64,000 bases of DNA from Lachnospiraceae bacterium MD308. GTDB lineage: Bacteria > Bacillota > Clostridia > Lachnospirales > Lachnospiraceae. Below are positions 10,884 to 20,443 of this stretch, piece by piece. The DNA lies in the NCBI GenBank assembly GCA_010206225.2, contig VIQU02000009.1, positions 1-64,000 on the forward strand, read 5' to 3'. The translations under genes were made by a program, and so were the position numbers. Numbering within the stretch: position 1 is the stretch's first letter; the number at the start of each line of letters is the position of its first letter. Under the pieces are notes generated by a model that was not told the origin of the DNA, searched no databases, and saw nothing but the letters and a program-made list of their open reading frames with translations.

Positions 10884-12050
10884 TTAATCAAGCTTTCCTG
10901 CTCCGTCTCCGATATCCACTACATAAAACTCTGCCTCATGGCCGACTTTCTCAAGATATGCTTTTCCGATTTCTTTTACAAATGTATCAACCGTTTCATT
11001 TTCCACGATACTTACGGTACATCCGCCGAAACCGCCGCCTGTGATGCGGGAACCGATCACTCCCGGCATAGCCTGAGCAAGATCAACTAAAACATCAATT
11101 TCCTCGCAGGATACCTCATAGTCATAACGCAAAGACTCATGCGACGCATTCATAAGCTTACCAAATAATGCGATATCATTTGCCTTCAGCGCTTCTACCG
11201 CATGGATGGCACGCTGATTTTCATATACGGCATGCTTTGCACGTTTCCTCCTGATCTCATCTTCGATAACACTTTTATGCTCCTCAAACTGCTCTTCTGT
11301 CAAATCGCCCAATGTCTGAATATCCACAGCTGTCTGTAATTCCTTAAGAGCTGTCTCACACTCGTTTCTCCGGTCATTGTACGCAGAATTTACAAGGCTG
11401 TGTTTTACTTTGCTGTTGGTAATGACAATCTTCGCATCCGGAAGCTTTACAGGCGCATAGGTAAATTGCAATGTGTTGGTATCTAAGAAAATAGCATTGT
11501 CCTTCTTACCCATAGCGCTTGCAAACTGATCCATAATCCCGCAATTGCAGCCGTTAAAATTATTCTCCGCATCCTGCCCGATGAGAGCGATGTCAACCAT
11601 AGAAACATCAAATCCAAACGTATCCTTCAGGATCACACCTGTCAGCACCTCCAATGATGCCGAAGAAGAAAGACCGGAACCATTCGGGATATCGCCGTAG
11701 ATCAAAATATCCAGACCGTGTGTCAGCTTAAATCCGCGCTTCTTGAATGCCCACACAACTCCTTTCGGATAATTCGTCCAGGCTGCTTCCTTGGTCGGTA
11801 CAATGTCATCAAGACTTGTCTCTACAACGCCGACGGAGTCAATATTTACAGAGTAAAACCGGAGTGTCCTATCCTCACGGTCTCTTACGATTCCGTAAGT
11901 CCCAAGGGTAAGCGCGCATGGAAATACATGGCCTCCGTTATAATCCGTGTGCTCCCCGATCAGATTCACACGGCCCGGAGCAAAATAAGTACGGATATCG
12001 CCTCCATCTCCAAAAGTTTCATAAAATGTTTTGATCAATTTTTCTACCAT
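10884..12050 (-). CDS. galK: Galactokinase
   Basis: A 388-residue GHMP kinase that makes galactose 1-phosphate. Visible motifs are APGRVNLIGEHTDYNGGHVFP (sugar binding), GDIPNGSGLSSSAS (ATP phosphate loop) and RITGGGFGGCTV. I chose the ATG at 12050 because AAGGAG lies about ten bases before it and MVEKLIKTF matches the family start. The frame remains open 35 codons further upstream, but that extension is low-complexity and poly-Ile. galK leads the galK-galT operon. Confidence 0.95.
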   Translation of the reverse strand: MVEKLIKTFYETFGDGGDIRTYFAPGRVNLIGEHTDYNGGHVFPCALTLGTYGIVRDREDRTLRFYSVNIDSVGVVETSLDDIVPTKEAAWTNYPKGVVWAFKKRGFKLTHGLDILIYGDIPNGSGLSSSASLEVLTGVILKDTFGFDVSMVDIALIGQDAENNFNGCNCGIMDQFASAMGKKDNAIFLDTNTLQFTYAPVKLPDAKIVITNSKVKHSLVNSAYNDRRNECETALKELQTAVDIQTLGDLTEEQFEEHKSVIEDEIRRKRAKHAVYENQRAIHAVEALKANDIALFGKLMNASHESLRYDYEVSCEEIDVLVDLAQAMPGVIGSRITGGGFGGCTVSIVENETVDTFVKEIGKAYLEKVGHEAEFYVVDIGDGAGKLD

Positions 12051-12205
12051 TTTACCATTCTCCTTATTTTTTTTGCAAACCTCCCGATTTCTCTTGCAGG
12101 AAGTTCTCCCTTGCTTTATGATTATAATAATAATGAGATTAAATTTTTTTCGCAATAAGTATATTGGAGATTTTTATAAGGATATTGAGGATTTTTAAAT
12201 CACAT

Positions 12206-13120
12206 ATGGAAAAGAAAATGCAAATTATGGAAAAAACGCAGATCAATATTGAGAAAAACCAGAAAGAAATCAAAAAGCACGGCGACTATAGTTTCCCAGT
12301 GGATGTAAGTCTCGAAGCAATCGAAGCATACGAACAAGGCTCTTTTTTGTGGCACTGGCATCCGGAGATTGAACTTACCTGCATTCTGTCCGGCGCCATT
12401 GAATATCACATCAACAACCAGAGTTATATTCTGACAAAAGGCGAGGGAATGTTCGGCAACAGCAACACGCTCCACTCCGGCTACATGAAGGACGGACAGG
12501 AATGCGCTTACCTTTCCATCACTTTTCATCCCAGATTTCTCTATGGGTATGAAAACAGCATACTGCAGACGAAATATATTGACTATATCACTTCAAATGA
12601 CAGCTGGTCTTCTCTGAAATTCGAAAAACATGTGTCGTGGCATCAGGACATCCTCCATCAAATGCAGGATATTTATCACATGTCGCATAATAAACCGGCA
12701 GACTATGAGATACAGGTGCATATGATACTTATGCAGATCTTCATAAAACTGTATCATTACTTTTCTAATCTGCCCGAAAAACTCAGTCACCCCCAGAAGC
12801 ATCTGCAAAGACTGAGGGATATCATATCATTTATTCAGGAGAATTATGATCAGGATATCAGCCTTGACGATGTAGCAGCGCATGTCAATATCTGTAAGAG
12901 CGAATGCTGCAGATTCTTCAAGAAACATATGGATATGACGATCTTTGAATATCTGCTGTTTCTGCGGGTACAAAACAGCCTTACATTCCTGAAGGACGGA
13001 GAAAGTATTACGAAAACTGCGGGCCTTGTCGGGTTTTCAAGTCCGGCTTATTATGGGCAGATCTTTAAAAGGTATATGAAATGCACACCAAAGGAATACC
13101 GGGACACAGCGATGAACTAG
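12206..13120 (+). CDS. AraC-family regulator, likely of the gal genes
   Basis: A two-domain regulator: an N-terminal cupin-like sensing domain (WHWHPEIELTCILSGAIEYH) and a C-terminal pair of helix-turn-helix motifs (DISLDDVAAHVNICKSECCRFFKK, then SITKTAGLVGFSSPAYYGQIFKR ending in CTPKEYR). Divergent to galK with about 150 bases between starts, which makes galactose operon control the natural inference. The start is uncertain: a TTG at 12164 would add 14 residues, while ATG at 12206 or 12218 are also possible and neither has a perfect ribosome site. Confidence 0.85.
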   Translation: MEKKMQIMEKTQINIEKNQKEIKKHGDYSFPVDVSLEAIEAYEQGSFLWHWHPEIELTCILSGAIEYHINNQSYILTKGEGMFGNSNTLHSGYMKDGQECAYLSITFHPRFLYGYENSILQTKYIDYITSNDSWSSLKFEKHVSWHQDILHQMQDIYHMSHNKPADYEIQVHMILMQIFIKLYHYFSNLPEKLSHPQKHLQRLRDIISFIQENYDQDISLDDVAAHVNICKSECCRFFKKHMDMTIFEYLLFLRVQNSLTFLKDGESITKTAGLVGFSSPAYYGQIFKRYMKCTPKEYRDTAMN

Positions 13121-13225
13121 CGAAAAACCACAAAAGAACTGTCAGAACATTGTCAAAAAACGTGTCAAAAAATATAATTTAGGTATTCCCTTTTACCAGC
13201 AACCTATGTTATACTATGTAAGTAT

Positions 13226-13316
13226 GGAGACGTACCGAAGTGGCCGTAACGGGGCTGACTCGAAATCAGTTTACCGGTCTAACGCCGGTACGAGGGTTCG
13301 AATCCCTCCGTCTCCG
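13226..13316 (+). tRNA. tRNA-Ser (anticodon CGA)
   Basis: A 91-base class II tRNA: acceptor GGAGACG/CGTCTCC, anticodon arm GCTGA-CTCGAAA-TCAGT with CGA at 34-36, a long variable arm (ACCGGTCTAACGCCGGT) and T arm GAGGGTTCGAATCCCTC. The discriminator is G and CCA is not encoded. TATACT at 13210-13215 is a plausible -10 element. Confidence 0.96.
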
Positions 13317-13320
13317 TGTT

Positions 13321-13371
13321 ACAGGGACGATAATCTTGAATGTATATATCAAGATTGTCGTCCCTGTTTTT
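13321..13371 (+). terminator. Strong terminator after tRNA-Ser
   Basis: A 19-bp stem with one G-T pair (ACAGGGACGATAATCTTGA and its complement) closes a nine-base AT loop and runs straight into TTTTT. It starts five bases after the tRNA. Confidence 0.9.
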
Positions 13372-13465
13372 AGCTGTCTGCTTGCGCTGCCAAACTGTCC
13401 ATTCACGCAAGTCTCTTTATGACCTGTGACGCATGAACGATAATATATATGGAGGGAATATTCCT

Positions 13466-14197
13466 ATGCTAAGAATAGCTATCTGCGATAACGAAGCAAA
13501 CACCCGCTCTTATCTTTCCTCACTGATTCGAAAGCAGGACTGTTCCTGCGAAATCACAGAGTATGCTTCCGCCGGCGACTGCCTCGAAAATTCTCAGAAA
13601 ATCGATCTGTTCTTTTTAGATATCAGCTTAGATCCGAGAAGTTGCGCGCCGAATGGAATCACTCTGGCGAAGGAGCTCAGAGAACGGAAGCCGGAAACAC
13701 TGCCAGTCATTATCTTTGTGACCGGTTATGACCAATATGTATTCGATGCCTTTGATGTGAATGCGTTCCAATATTTGCTCAAACCCATAGACGAGCAAAA
13801 GTTTACCGAAGTTTTTGCCCGGGCTGTAAAATATATTGAAACGTTTATCCATTCCGAACCGGCAGTTCGGACACTGTCTCTTCAGTACGCCAATGTAAAC
13901 CGAATCATTCCTCTGGAACAGATTTACTATGTAGAAAGCAACAATCATAAAGTTGTACTCCACTTAACAAATGGAGAATTCACTTGCTATGCGAAGATCG
14001 GCGATCTGGAAGGCGAATTACAGGGACAGTTTTTCCGTATTCATAAAGGATACCTTGTTAATCTGGCCTTCATCGAGTCATACAAAAAGACTGAGGCAGT
14101 ACTGACAACCGGAGAAAAGCTATTGATTTCAAAATATAAATACCGGGATTTTGTAAAAGCTTATCTTCTTTTTCTGAAAAAGGAGAGCGGCCTATGA
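13466..14197 (+). CDS. LytTR-type response regulator
   Basis: A 243-residue response regulator: REC domain (residues 1-120, phospho-acceptor D in LFFLDISLD, then FVTGYDQY and QYLLKPI) and a LytTR DNA-binding domain (YVESNNHKVVLHLTNGEF ... FFRIHKGYLVNLAFIESY). I start it at ATG 13466 because GGAGGG precedes it by eight bases. The frame extends 11 codons further back without a ribosome site. It overlaps the sensor kinase gene by four bases (ATGA). By analogy with AgrA and VirR, it may control peptide-signalled or surface functions. Confidence 0.92.
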   Translation: MLRIAICDNEANTRSYLSSLIRKQDCSCEITEYASAGDCLENSQKIDLFFLDISLDPRSCAPNGITLAKELRERKPETLPVIIFVTGYDQYVFDAFDVNAFQYLLKPIDEQKFTEVFARAVKYIETFIHSEPAVRTLSLQYANVNRIIPLEQIYYVESNNHKVVLHLTNGEFTCYAKIGDLEGELQGQFFRIHKGYLVNLAFIESYKKTEAVLTTGEKLLISKYKYRDFVKAYLLFLKKESGL

Positions 14198-15576
14198 GTG
14201 AAAATGAATTCCTTATTTTTCACAAACTCTTTCGTATCGGCATTGCATTATTGCATACCGTCAGTTTCACCCTTTTTATGAAATCCTTTTTAACGGAACG
14301 CAAACATCTGTACAGGAAACTACTCCTTGCATTTTCACTTTATCTTGTCTCCTGGCTGCTTAGCAGCCAGATAACGGCTGTGCAAAGCGTTTTTACCCTG
14401 CTTTTCACAGTCTTGCTCCTAGCCGTCTCCAAGACACTTAAACTTAAGAATGCCTTTACCCTTTTGCTGGCAATTCTTTACTGTAGTGTTAGAGTCTCTA
14501 GCGGATTAATGACGGAAAGCTTGTATTATACTGCTAAAGAGTTATTTCCCTTCCATTCGGAAACGCCTGAGAGAATCTATCTGAACAGTGCGGCGGAGAC
14601 TTTATTATTTGGCCTGTCTCACCTCATTCTGCTGTCTGTCATGCTCTATGTACTCTGCCGGCAGCTTAAGAAAAGACAGATAAACCTTCATTGGCGGGAG
14701 CTATGCTATCTATGTCTGATCCCATCTGCAGGTATCCTGTTTGGTCAGATGGTTTCCCGTCTGCTGTTTGAGATTAGTGACGGCATACCGCTTTTGCTCT
14801 ATGAACGGCATCCGATATTTTTAATAGCCGTGCCGCTGCTGGCGCTATTATTTTATACAGGTACTTTGCTCACGATTGCATTTTGGCAGGGAACAGATAT
14901 TCTGCGCAAAGAACGCGAAGAATATTTTGTAAATCTTAAGCAGATTCAGGCAATTCAGGACAGAATTCAGGAAACGGAACTTTTTTATGCCCGCTTCCGA
15001 AAAATTCAGCATGAAATCCGCGGACATTTGAATACCATAAAGGGATTGTCCCAAAACGGGCAATACAATGAGCTTGACCAGTATGTCGCCCGCATGGATG
15101 AAAGTATGCAAAGCCTCTCGCTGATACTTCAAACAGGAAATGCCGTTACGGATGTTATCGTCAATGACAAAAAACAGCAGTGCCTTGCAAGAAACATCAA
15201 CTTTCATGCAGACTTTCATTACCCGGCCGCCGGTCAGTACGACTCTTTCGATCTTGGCATCATTCTTCAAAATCTCCTTCAGAACGCACTTGAAGCATGT
15301 GAAAGCGTGCCGGAGGAAGATCGGTATATATCTCTGGTCAGCCGTCAAAAGGGGAAATTTTTCCTGATCGAAGTAAAAAATACATTTTACGGAGAGATAA
15401 GATTTGAACAAAACGGATTACCCGAAACCACTAAAACAAAAGACAAAGTCTTACACGGCATCGGGTTATCCAATGTACGGCGGGAAGCAGAAAAATATAT
15501 GGGAGAACTGGAATTAAGAACAGAAAACCATGAATTTTACGCAACAGTTCTGTTGCAGGAAAGGAGCAATCTATGA
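14194..15576 (+). CDS. AgrC-like GHKL sensor histidine kinase
   Basis: A 460-residue membrane kinase with about six N-terminal membrane helices (residues 10-235), a coiled region, the dimerisation/phospho-acceptor helix FRKIQHEIRGHLNTIKGLSQ, an N-box DLGIILQNLLQNALEAC and a G-box HGIGLSNVRREAE, as in AgrC and related GHKL kinases that pair with LytTR regulators. It overlaps the regulator before it and the unknown gene after it by four bases each, so the three proteins are made together. No AgrD-like signal peptide gene or AgrB peptidase is adjacent, so the stimulus is unknown. Confidence 0.9.
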   Translation: MSENEFLIFHKLFRIGIALLHTVSFTLFMKSFLTERKHLYRKLLLAFSLYLVSWLLSSQITAVQSVFTLLFTVLLLAVSKTLKLKNAFTLLLAILYCSVRVSSGLMTESLYYTAKELFPFHSETPERIYLNSAAETLLFGLSHLILLSVMLYVLCRQLKKRQINLHWRELCYLCLIPSAGILFGQMVSRLLFEISDGIPLLLYERHPIFLIAVPLLALLFYTGTLLTIAFWQGTDILRKEREEYFVNLKQIQAIQDRIQETELFYARFRKIQHEIRGHLNTIKGLSQNGQYNELDQYVARMDESMQSLSLILQTGNAVTDVIVNDKKQQCLARNINFHADFHYPAAGQYDSFDLGIILQNLLQNALEACESVPEEDRYISLVSRQKGKFFLIEVKNTFYGEIRFEQNGLPETTKTKDKVLHGIGLSNVRREAEKYMGELELRTENHEFYATVLLQERSNL

Positions 15577-16340
15577 ACAACACAATTCAAAGCAGCTATT
15601 ATGCCGGTCTGTATGGTATCAACGCAAATCTCAGCATAAACTCCGGCAAAAAAAGTCACACAACTGTAACCGGAACCAATTTTTATGATATGGCAGTACA
15701 AACAACGGCACGATCCACTGACAGCATCCGAACGGAAAATGTAGATGAAATCAAAGCTCCCTCTTTGGAGAATATGCTAAAGGCTAAGTATCCCGGCCTT
15801 GCCTACCATGTGTTTGACGCAAGCACAAGTTACTGGCGCACAAGAAACGACTATCCGCATTATATGCTCTATGACCAGAACTGCGACGTATCGGTTCTTG
15901 AAAACTGGCGTCCTGTCGGCGAGAATCCATTTTACGGCTCTATAGACGGCAAGTTCATCGCTCCTAAGGAAATCCATGCTTTAGGCAGCGTACCGCCGGG
16001 AAGCAAAGCAGTCGTGATCCACCCCGACGTGCAAAAGCGCATGGAAGAAGACCCGGATTATGCCTATGAGATCATGGAAACGATAGATAACTGGTTCGCT
16101 TATGACATAGCGCGGAATGAAGCCGTCATGCCTGGACACACTGTCGGTATGTCTCAGGCCGTTGCAATCGGCAAGGACGGTACGATCGTGAATGCAGCCG
16201 CATCAAAATCCGGCGGTACGCTTACCAAGAGCAGTGATGAAATGGTGCAGGCGTATTACCGCCGCCTGAAAAAGCGCGCCGAATTCTATCACTGGCTTGA
16301 ACAGGATTATATGAGAGAACTTATATTTAAGGCGGAATAG
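15573..16340 (+). CDS. Unknown protein coupled to a LytTR two-component system
   Basis: A 255-residue protein I do not recognise. The first 60 residues are Ser/Thr/Asn-rich with no signal peptide or membrane segment. A folded-looking core follows, with YPGLAYHVFDAS, YPHYMLYDQNCD, LENWRPVGENPFYG and PPGSKAVVIHPDVQKRMEEDP, then a helical, basic C-terminus. It overlaps the kinase stop codon (ATGA) and has its own AAGGAG site. Coupling implies a role linked to that signalling system, as an output, a modulator or an accessory sensor. It seems soluble and intracellular. Confidence 0.7.
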   Translation: MNNTIQSSYYAGLYGINANLSINSGKKSHTTVTGTNFYDMAVQTTARSTDSIRTENVDEIKAPSLENMLKAKYPGLAYHVFDASTSYWRTRNDYPHYMLYDQNCDVSVLENWRPVGENPFYGSIDGKFIAPKEIHALGSVPPGSKAVVIHPDVQKRMEEDPDYAYEIMETIDNWFAYDIARNEAVMPGHTVGMSQAVAIGKDGTIVNAAASKSGGTLTKSSDEMVQAYYRRLKKRAEFYHWLEQDYMRELIFKAE

Positions 16341-16355
16341 ACATGCTATTCCGCC
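16331..16355 (+). terminator. Hairpin over the stop codon of the LytTR operon
   Basis: GGCGGAATAG and CTATTCCGCC form a 10-bp perfect stem with loop ACATG. The left arm contains the last codons and stop of the unknown gene. No T-run follows on the plus strand (TCATATAAT), so it may be a weak or processed terminator. Confidence 0.5.
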
Positions 16356-16378
16356 TCATATAATGCCCAAAAGCCTAT

Positions 16379-17344
16379 TTAATCTGTCAGGAATTTGTCT
16401 ATTCCATTGGCAATCCCTGCCGCCACCTTCTCCTGATATTCCTCCGTTGCAAGCAGTGCATCCTCCTTAGGATTGGTCATATATCCGACTTCAGCGATCG
16501 TTACCGGAACCCGGCACCAGTTAATTCCGCTCATCGTGTCAGTTTCCCACACATATTCCTTCTTACAGCCGGTAGCTGCCACCAGTTCATCTAAAACCTT
16601 CTCTGACAATGCTTTACTCTTAGGATACAGCTTCGCATTATATGGATTCTTAGAAGTCTGGCATATGGTCATCGCTCCGCTTGCGGAAGAGCTTTCCGAA
16701 CCATTGGCATGGACTCTTATGAATGCGTCCGCGCCTGCCTTATTCGCGACCTCCGCCCGCTCCGCATTGCTGATATCTACATCATTTGCCGTTCTGATCA
16801 TGAGCACTTCATATCCCCGATCCTCTAAAACCTTTTGTAGTTTTAAAGATATCTGTAAAGTCAGCTCATATTCCGCCAATCCGCTGGTCTTTCCACTTGT
16901 ACCGGAGGCCACCTTGGCTTTCATCTCGCTTGCACCGGGCCCCACCGGTTCTTTATCCGAATTGCCTTTTGCCTGATGTCCCGCATCCACTGCCACCACG
17001 TACCCGTTCCCGATCTTCTCAGCACTTCCATCAGGATCGTTATCTTCTGATACTTCCGGTATTGTCTCTCCGGCAGGCTCCTGCCCGCTTCCATCCGTTC
17101 CTTCTGCGGGCAATTGTCCGCTGTTTTCCGTCTTTTCTACAGGTGTTTGATCATCGGCAGATGTATCTTTTGTCGGAGTTTCTTCTTCCGTAGAAGATAT
17201 GTCTTCCTCCTTTTTGATCTCATCTACCTCTACGATCTTATCTTCCCTGTTCCTTTCCTTTAATAAGCCGTACCCACCTGCACAGATCAAGACTAAAACG
17301 ATACTTAATATAATGATTATCCTTTTTCTGGTCCTTCTCTTCAT
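16379..17344 (-). CDS. N-acetylmuramoyl-L-alanine amidase (Amidase_3)
   Basis: A 321-residue exported cell-wall hydrolase that cleaves the lactyl-L-Ala bond of peptidoglycan. One N-terminal membrane/signal segment (residues 8-27), an acidic low-complexity linker (35-110), then the catalytic domain: [12 protein letters not shown] gives the first zinc His, the conserved Glu lies in LAEYELTLQ, the second His in [11 protein letters not shown], and the catalytic Glu in [11 protein letters not shown]. No SPOR or SH3 wall-binding domain is present, so tethering would rely on the N-terminal segment. It lies downstream of rseP but 93 bases away. Confidence 0.92.
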   Translation of the reverse strand: MKRRTRKRIIIILSIVLVLICAGGYGLLKERNREDKIVEVDEIKKEEDISSTEEETPTKDTSADDQTPVEKTENSGQLPAEGTDGSGQEPAGETIPEVSEDNDPDGSAEKIGNGYVVAVDAGHQAKGNSDKEPVGPGASEMKAKVASGTSGKTSGLAEYELTLQISLKLQKVLEDRGYEVLMIRTANDVDISNAERAEVANKAGADAFIRVHANGSESSSASGAMTICQTSKNPYNAKLYPKSKALSEKVLDELVAATGCKKEYVWETDTMSGINWCRVPVTIAEVGYMTNPKEDALLATEEYQEKVAAGIANGIDKFLTD

Positions 17345-17437
17345 GATCTATATCCCATATCCTTTTCCCACTGCAAAATCAAATCTGCCTCTACCTGTCC
17401 ATTTGCACACATATATCGCCAATCATTCCGATGTTCT

Positions 17438-18478
17438 CTAAAAGAATATCCTCTTTATATCATTGAACATAACAAATACCATAAGCGCCATAAGAAGCGT
17501 GATCCCTACCAGATGCACATATCCTTCCTTTTCCGGCGGTATCCTCTTTCTGCGGACTGCTTCTACCGCAAGGAATACAAGCCTCCCGCCGTCCAATGCC
17601 GGAAGCGGCAAAAGATTCATGACGCCTAAGTTCGCCGACAGAAGAACCGCTATGTTAAGGAGCTGTACGATAACCATGAACACACCATAAGATTTGCTCT
17701 GCTGATACGTGTCATCCACAACGCTCACAATACCCACCGGGCCAGAAAGCTGGTCCATGCCAATCTTACCCGTAACCAGCATCCTCAGACTGTCAAGAGT
17801 CGTACAGATCCAAAACTTCACTTCATATATCCCATACTCAATGGCAGTTAACACATTCGCCTTTGTGTAGCTTCCGCCTCCAATCCCAAATCGATAATAT
17901 TTCAACTCTTCGTCCATCTTCGGAGTGAGGGTAACGCTTCTCTCCTCACCGTCACGGCGAAATACGATCTCCGTGTCTTTCCCCTGATTAAACTGGTTAT
18001 ACGCAGTAATTTCGCGGAAAACATGAATCCTCTTCCCGTTCATCTTCACAATCGTATCTCCTGCTTCGATTCCCGCCTCGTAAGCCGGATATCCCTCTTC
18101 TACAGAGCTGATGACAGGTGCATCATATCCCACCATAGCCACGAGGATCACCGCAAACACAAACGCAAGAATAAAATTAAATACAGGCCCTGCCGCGATC
18201 ACTGAAATCCTCGCCCACACAGACTTGTTATTAAAATTCGACGGAGATTCCGTTACCTCCTCATCCTCTCCCATCATACACAATCCTCCGATGGGAAAAA
18301 GTTTGATACAGTAGCGCGTGCCCTTATATTCCTTGAAAAACAAGTTTGGTCCCATTCCAATTGCAAATTCCTCTACGTCAATTCCATTTTTCTTTGCCAG
18401 TGAAAAATGCCCCAATTCATGAAAGAATACAATAAAGCTGAAAATGATTATCGCAAATATAATACCCAAATCAATCAC
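17438..18478 (-). CDS. rseP: Site-2 intramembrane metalloprotease
   Basis: A 346-residue RseP/RasP protease that cuts membrane-embedded anti-sigma factors and signal-peptide remnants. HELGHF (HExxH, about residue 21) sits in the first membrane helix. A single PDZ domain follows (about 115-200, EGYPAYEAGIEAGDTIVKMNG), and LLPLPALDGGR supplies the third metal ligand near the C-terminus. The first codon is GTG overlapping the dxr stop (TAGTG). The ribosome site is very close to it, and a TTG three codons on would be better spaced, so the start is open by three residues. Confidence 0.93.
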   Translation of the reverse strand: MIDLGIIFAIIIFSFIVFFHELGHFSLAKKNGIDVEEFAIGMGPNLFFKEYKGTRYCIKLFPIGGLCMMGEDEEVTESPSNFNNKSVWARISVIAAGPVFNFILAFVFAVILVAMVGYDAPVISSVEEGYPAYEAGIEAGDTIVKMNGKRIHVFREITAYNQFNQGKDTEIVFRRDGEERSVTLTPKMDEELKYYRFGIGGGSYTKANVLTAIEYGIYEVKFWICTTLDSLRMLVTGKIGMDQLSGPVGIVSVVDDTYQQSKSYGVFMVIVQLLNIAVLLSANLGVMNLLPLPALDGGRLVFLAVEAVRRKRIPPEKEGYVHLVGITLLMALMVFVMFNDIKRIFF

Positions 18479-19620
18479 TACCTCCTGCTGTTAATCCGTT
18501 CATAGGTTGCCGCCTCTGTCTCAAGAATCTCCTCAAGGGACGGTTCCTTTATATTTTTATGGGCAGACATACAGTCCTCAATGATCTCGGAGATCTCAAG
18601 ATACTTCACCTCTCCCTTTAAAAACATGCTGACCGCAAGTTCATTTGCCGCATTGAATACCGTCGGGAGCGTTCCGCCCTGTCTGCCTGCGGAATATGCA
18701 AGCCTCAACCCATAAAATGTATCCATATCTGGTTTTTCAAAATCCAGTTTTCCAATGCTCCAAAAATCAAGCCGTTCCCCTGGAAGATATCTTCTCTCGG
18801 GATAATAAAGGGCATATTGGATTGGCAGCTTCATGTCCGGCGTGCCAAGTTGTGCAAGAATCGCTCCGTCTTTATATTCCACCATCGAGTGGATAATGCT
18901 CTGAGGCTGCACAACCACCTGCACATCATCCACATCCACGCCAAACAGCCATTTTGCCTCAATGACTTCAAGACCTTTATTGACCATAGTGGAAGAATCA
19001 ATGGTAATTTTAGCGCCCATCGTCCAGTTCGGGTGCTTTAATGCATCTTCCACACGGATTTCCAAAAGCTCCTCCTGCTTTCTTCCCCGGAAAGGCCCCC
19101 CGGAAGCAGTCAGCAGGATTTTTTTTACAGAACTCTTATCATTTCCCTGAAGGGACTGGAAAATAGCGCTGTGCTCACTGTCTACGGGAAGGATTCGAAC
19201 CTCCTTCCTCTCTGCCAGCGGCATGATCAGGTGCCCAGCCGTCACAAGAGTCTCCTTATTGGCAAGCGCAATATCCTTTCCCGCCTTAATCGCTTCTATA
19301 GTCGGACGTATGCCGATCATCCCTACGATCGCCGTCACGAGTATTTCCGTGTCCTCCATCACGGCAATCTCAATCAGCCCTTCCATCCCCGACACGATCT
19401 TTGTGTCTGTATCTACAGTCTTCATGCGAAGCTCTTTTGCTTTTTCCTCGGACCAGACGGCCGCCTTTTTCGGATGAAACTCACGGATCTGCTCCTCCAA
19501 AAGCGCAATATTTTCTCCGGCGGCAATCCCGAGAACCCTGATATCTCCATTTTCACGCACGACCTCCAGTGTCTGCGTGCCGATGGAACCTGTTGAGCCT
19601 AAAATGGCTATTGTCTTCAT
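18478..19620 (-). CDS. dxr: 1-deoxy-D-xylulose-5-phosphate reductoisomerase
   Basis: A 380-residue enzyme of the MEP isoprenoid pathway, producing MEP from DXP with NADPH. GSTGSIGTQTLEV is the NADPH loop. ANKETLV, LTASGGPFRG, HPNWTMGAKITIDSSTMVNK and the PVDSEHSAIFQ metal/substrate region are intact. It lies between cdsA and rseP in the conserved cell-envelope operon, with one-base overlap into rseP. Confidence 0.96.
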   Translation of the reverse strand: MKTIAILGSTGSIGTQTLEVVRENGDIRVLGIAAGENIALLEEQIREFHPKKAAVWSEEKAKELRMKTVDTDTKIVSGMEGLIEIAVMEDTEILVTAIVGMIGIRPTIEAIKAGKDIALANKETLVTAGHLIMPLAERKEVRILPVDSEHSAIFQSLQGNDKSSVKKILLTASGGPFRGRKQEELLEIRVEDALKHPNWTMGAKITIDSSTMVNKGLEVIEAKWLFGVDVDDVQVVVQPQSIIHSMVEYKDGAILAQLGTPDMKLPIQYALYYPERRYLPGERLDFWSIGKLDFEKPDMDTFYGLRLAYSAGRQGGTLPTVFNAANELAVSMFLKGEVKYLEISEIIEDCMSAHKNIKEPSLEEILETEAATYERINSRR

Positions 19621-19636
19621 ACATTCATCTCCCTGT

Positions 19637-20443
19637 TCAGATATTTCCTGCCAGCAGTATTGCCAGATAGTAGATTACAGGCGCCGTAAATATCACACTG
19701 TCAAACCGGTCAAGAATCCCTCCGTGTCCCGGAATCAGCGTACCGTAATCTTTAATATCATGATTTCTCTTCACTGCCGACGCTGCCAGATCTCCGACTT
19801 GAGAGATCATCCCCCCCGCACCGCAGATGACGGCATAATGAAGCGGATTCACATCAGCGCCGCCCCAATGGTTCATGGCTAATGCAAACAAAACTCCAAG
19901 AAGCGCTGCTCCGGCAACACCTCCGATACCGCCTTCCACAGATTTTTTCGGACTCAGTTTCGGCGCCATCTTATGTTTTCCAATCAGCACTCCCACACAG
20001 TACGCACAGGTATCACATCCCCATGAACTTAAAAATATCAGCCACACGACGATCCCTCCGTCCGGGAGATTTCTTGTCTGGTAAATATAAGACAACATGA
20101 CTGCCACATAAAATAGGCCGAAAAAGACTGTCATCACCTGCTCCGCCCTAAAATTCGGAAAGGCAAAGACGTAGACTGCCATCGTAAGTACAAGAAACAG
20201 AATGGCAAGCATCGTGACATATTCCATATGGCCGAAAAAAAGCACTGCGTAATAGGCAAGCGCTGCGATATAACCCGTAACCCCCAATACTTTATTATGC
20301 ACATCCACCACTTTATATAATTCAGACAAACCAATTAAACTGATAATTCCAAGAACCGTGAATAATACATATCCGCCCAGTCCGACCGTGGCTATCAGTA
20401 CGATGACAAGCACGATTCCGCTAAGAAGCCTTGTTTTAAACAT
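19637..20443 (-). CDS. cdsA: Phosphatidate cytidylyltransferase
   Basis: A 268-residue integral membrane enzyme with seven to eight helices that makes CDP-diacylglycerol, the branch point of phospholipid synthesis. The C-terminal signature reads GDLAASAVKRNHDIKDYG and PGHGGILDRFDS, with the conserved acidic and basic residues. Its start overlaps the uppS end by eight bases and has GGAGGG as ribosome site. Confidence 0.95.
   Translation of the reverse strand: MFKTRLLSGIVLVIVLIATVGLGGYVLFTVLGIISLIGLSELYKVVDVHNKVLGVTGYIAALAYYAVLFFGHMEYVTMLAILFLVLTMAVYVFAFPNFRAEQVMTVFFGLFYVAVMLSYIYQTRNLPDGGIVVWLIFLSSWGCDTCAYCVGVLIGKHKMAPKLSPKKSVEGGIGGVAGAALLGVLFALAMNHWGGADVNPLHYAVICGAGGMISQVGDLAASAVKRNHDIKDYGTLIPGHGGILDRFDSVIFTAPVIYYLAILLAGNI

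Noticed and set aside
12051-12155. 35-codon extension at the galK start
   Set aside because: Low-complexity poly-Ile and lysine-rich; the internal ATG has a perfect ribosome site and matches galactokinase starts.
14194-16340. Agr-type quorum-sensing locus
   Set aside because: Kinase and regulator fit, but the third gene is not an AgrB peptidase or AgrD precursor and no small signal-peptide gene was found beside them.
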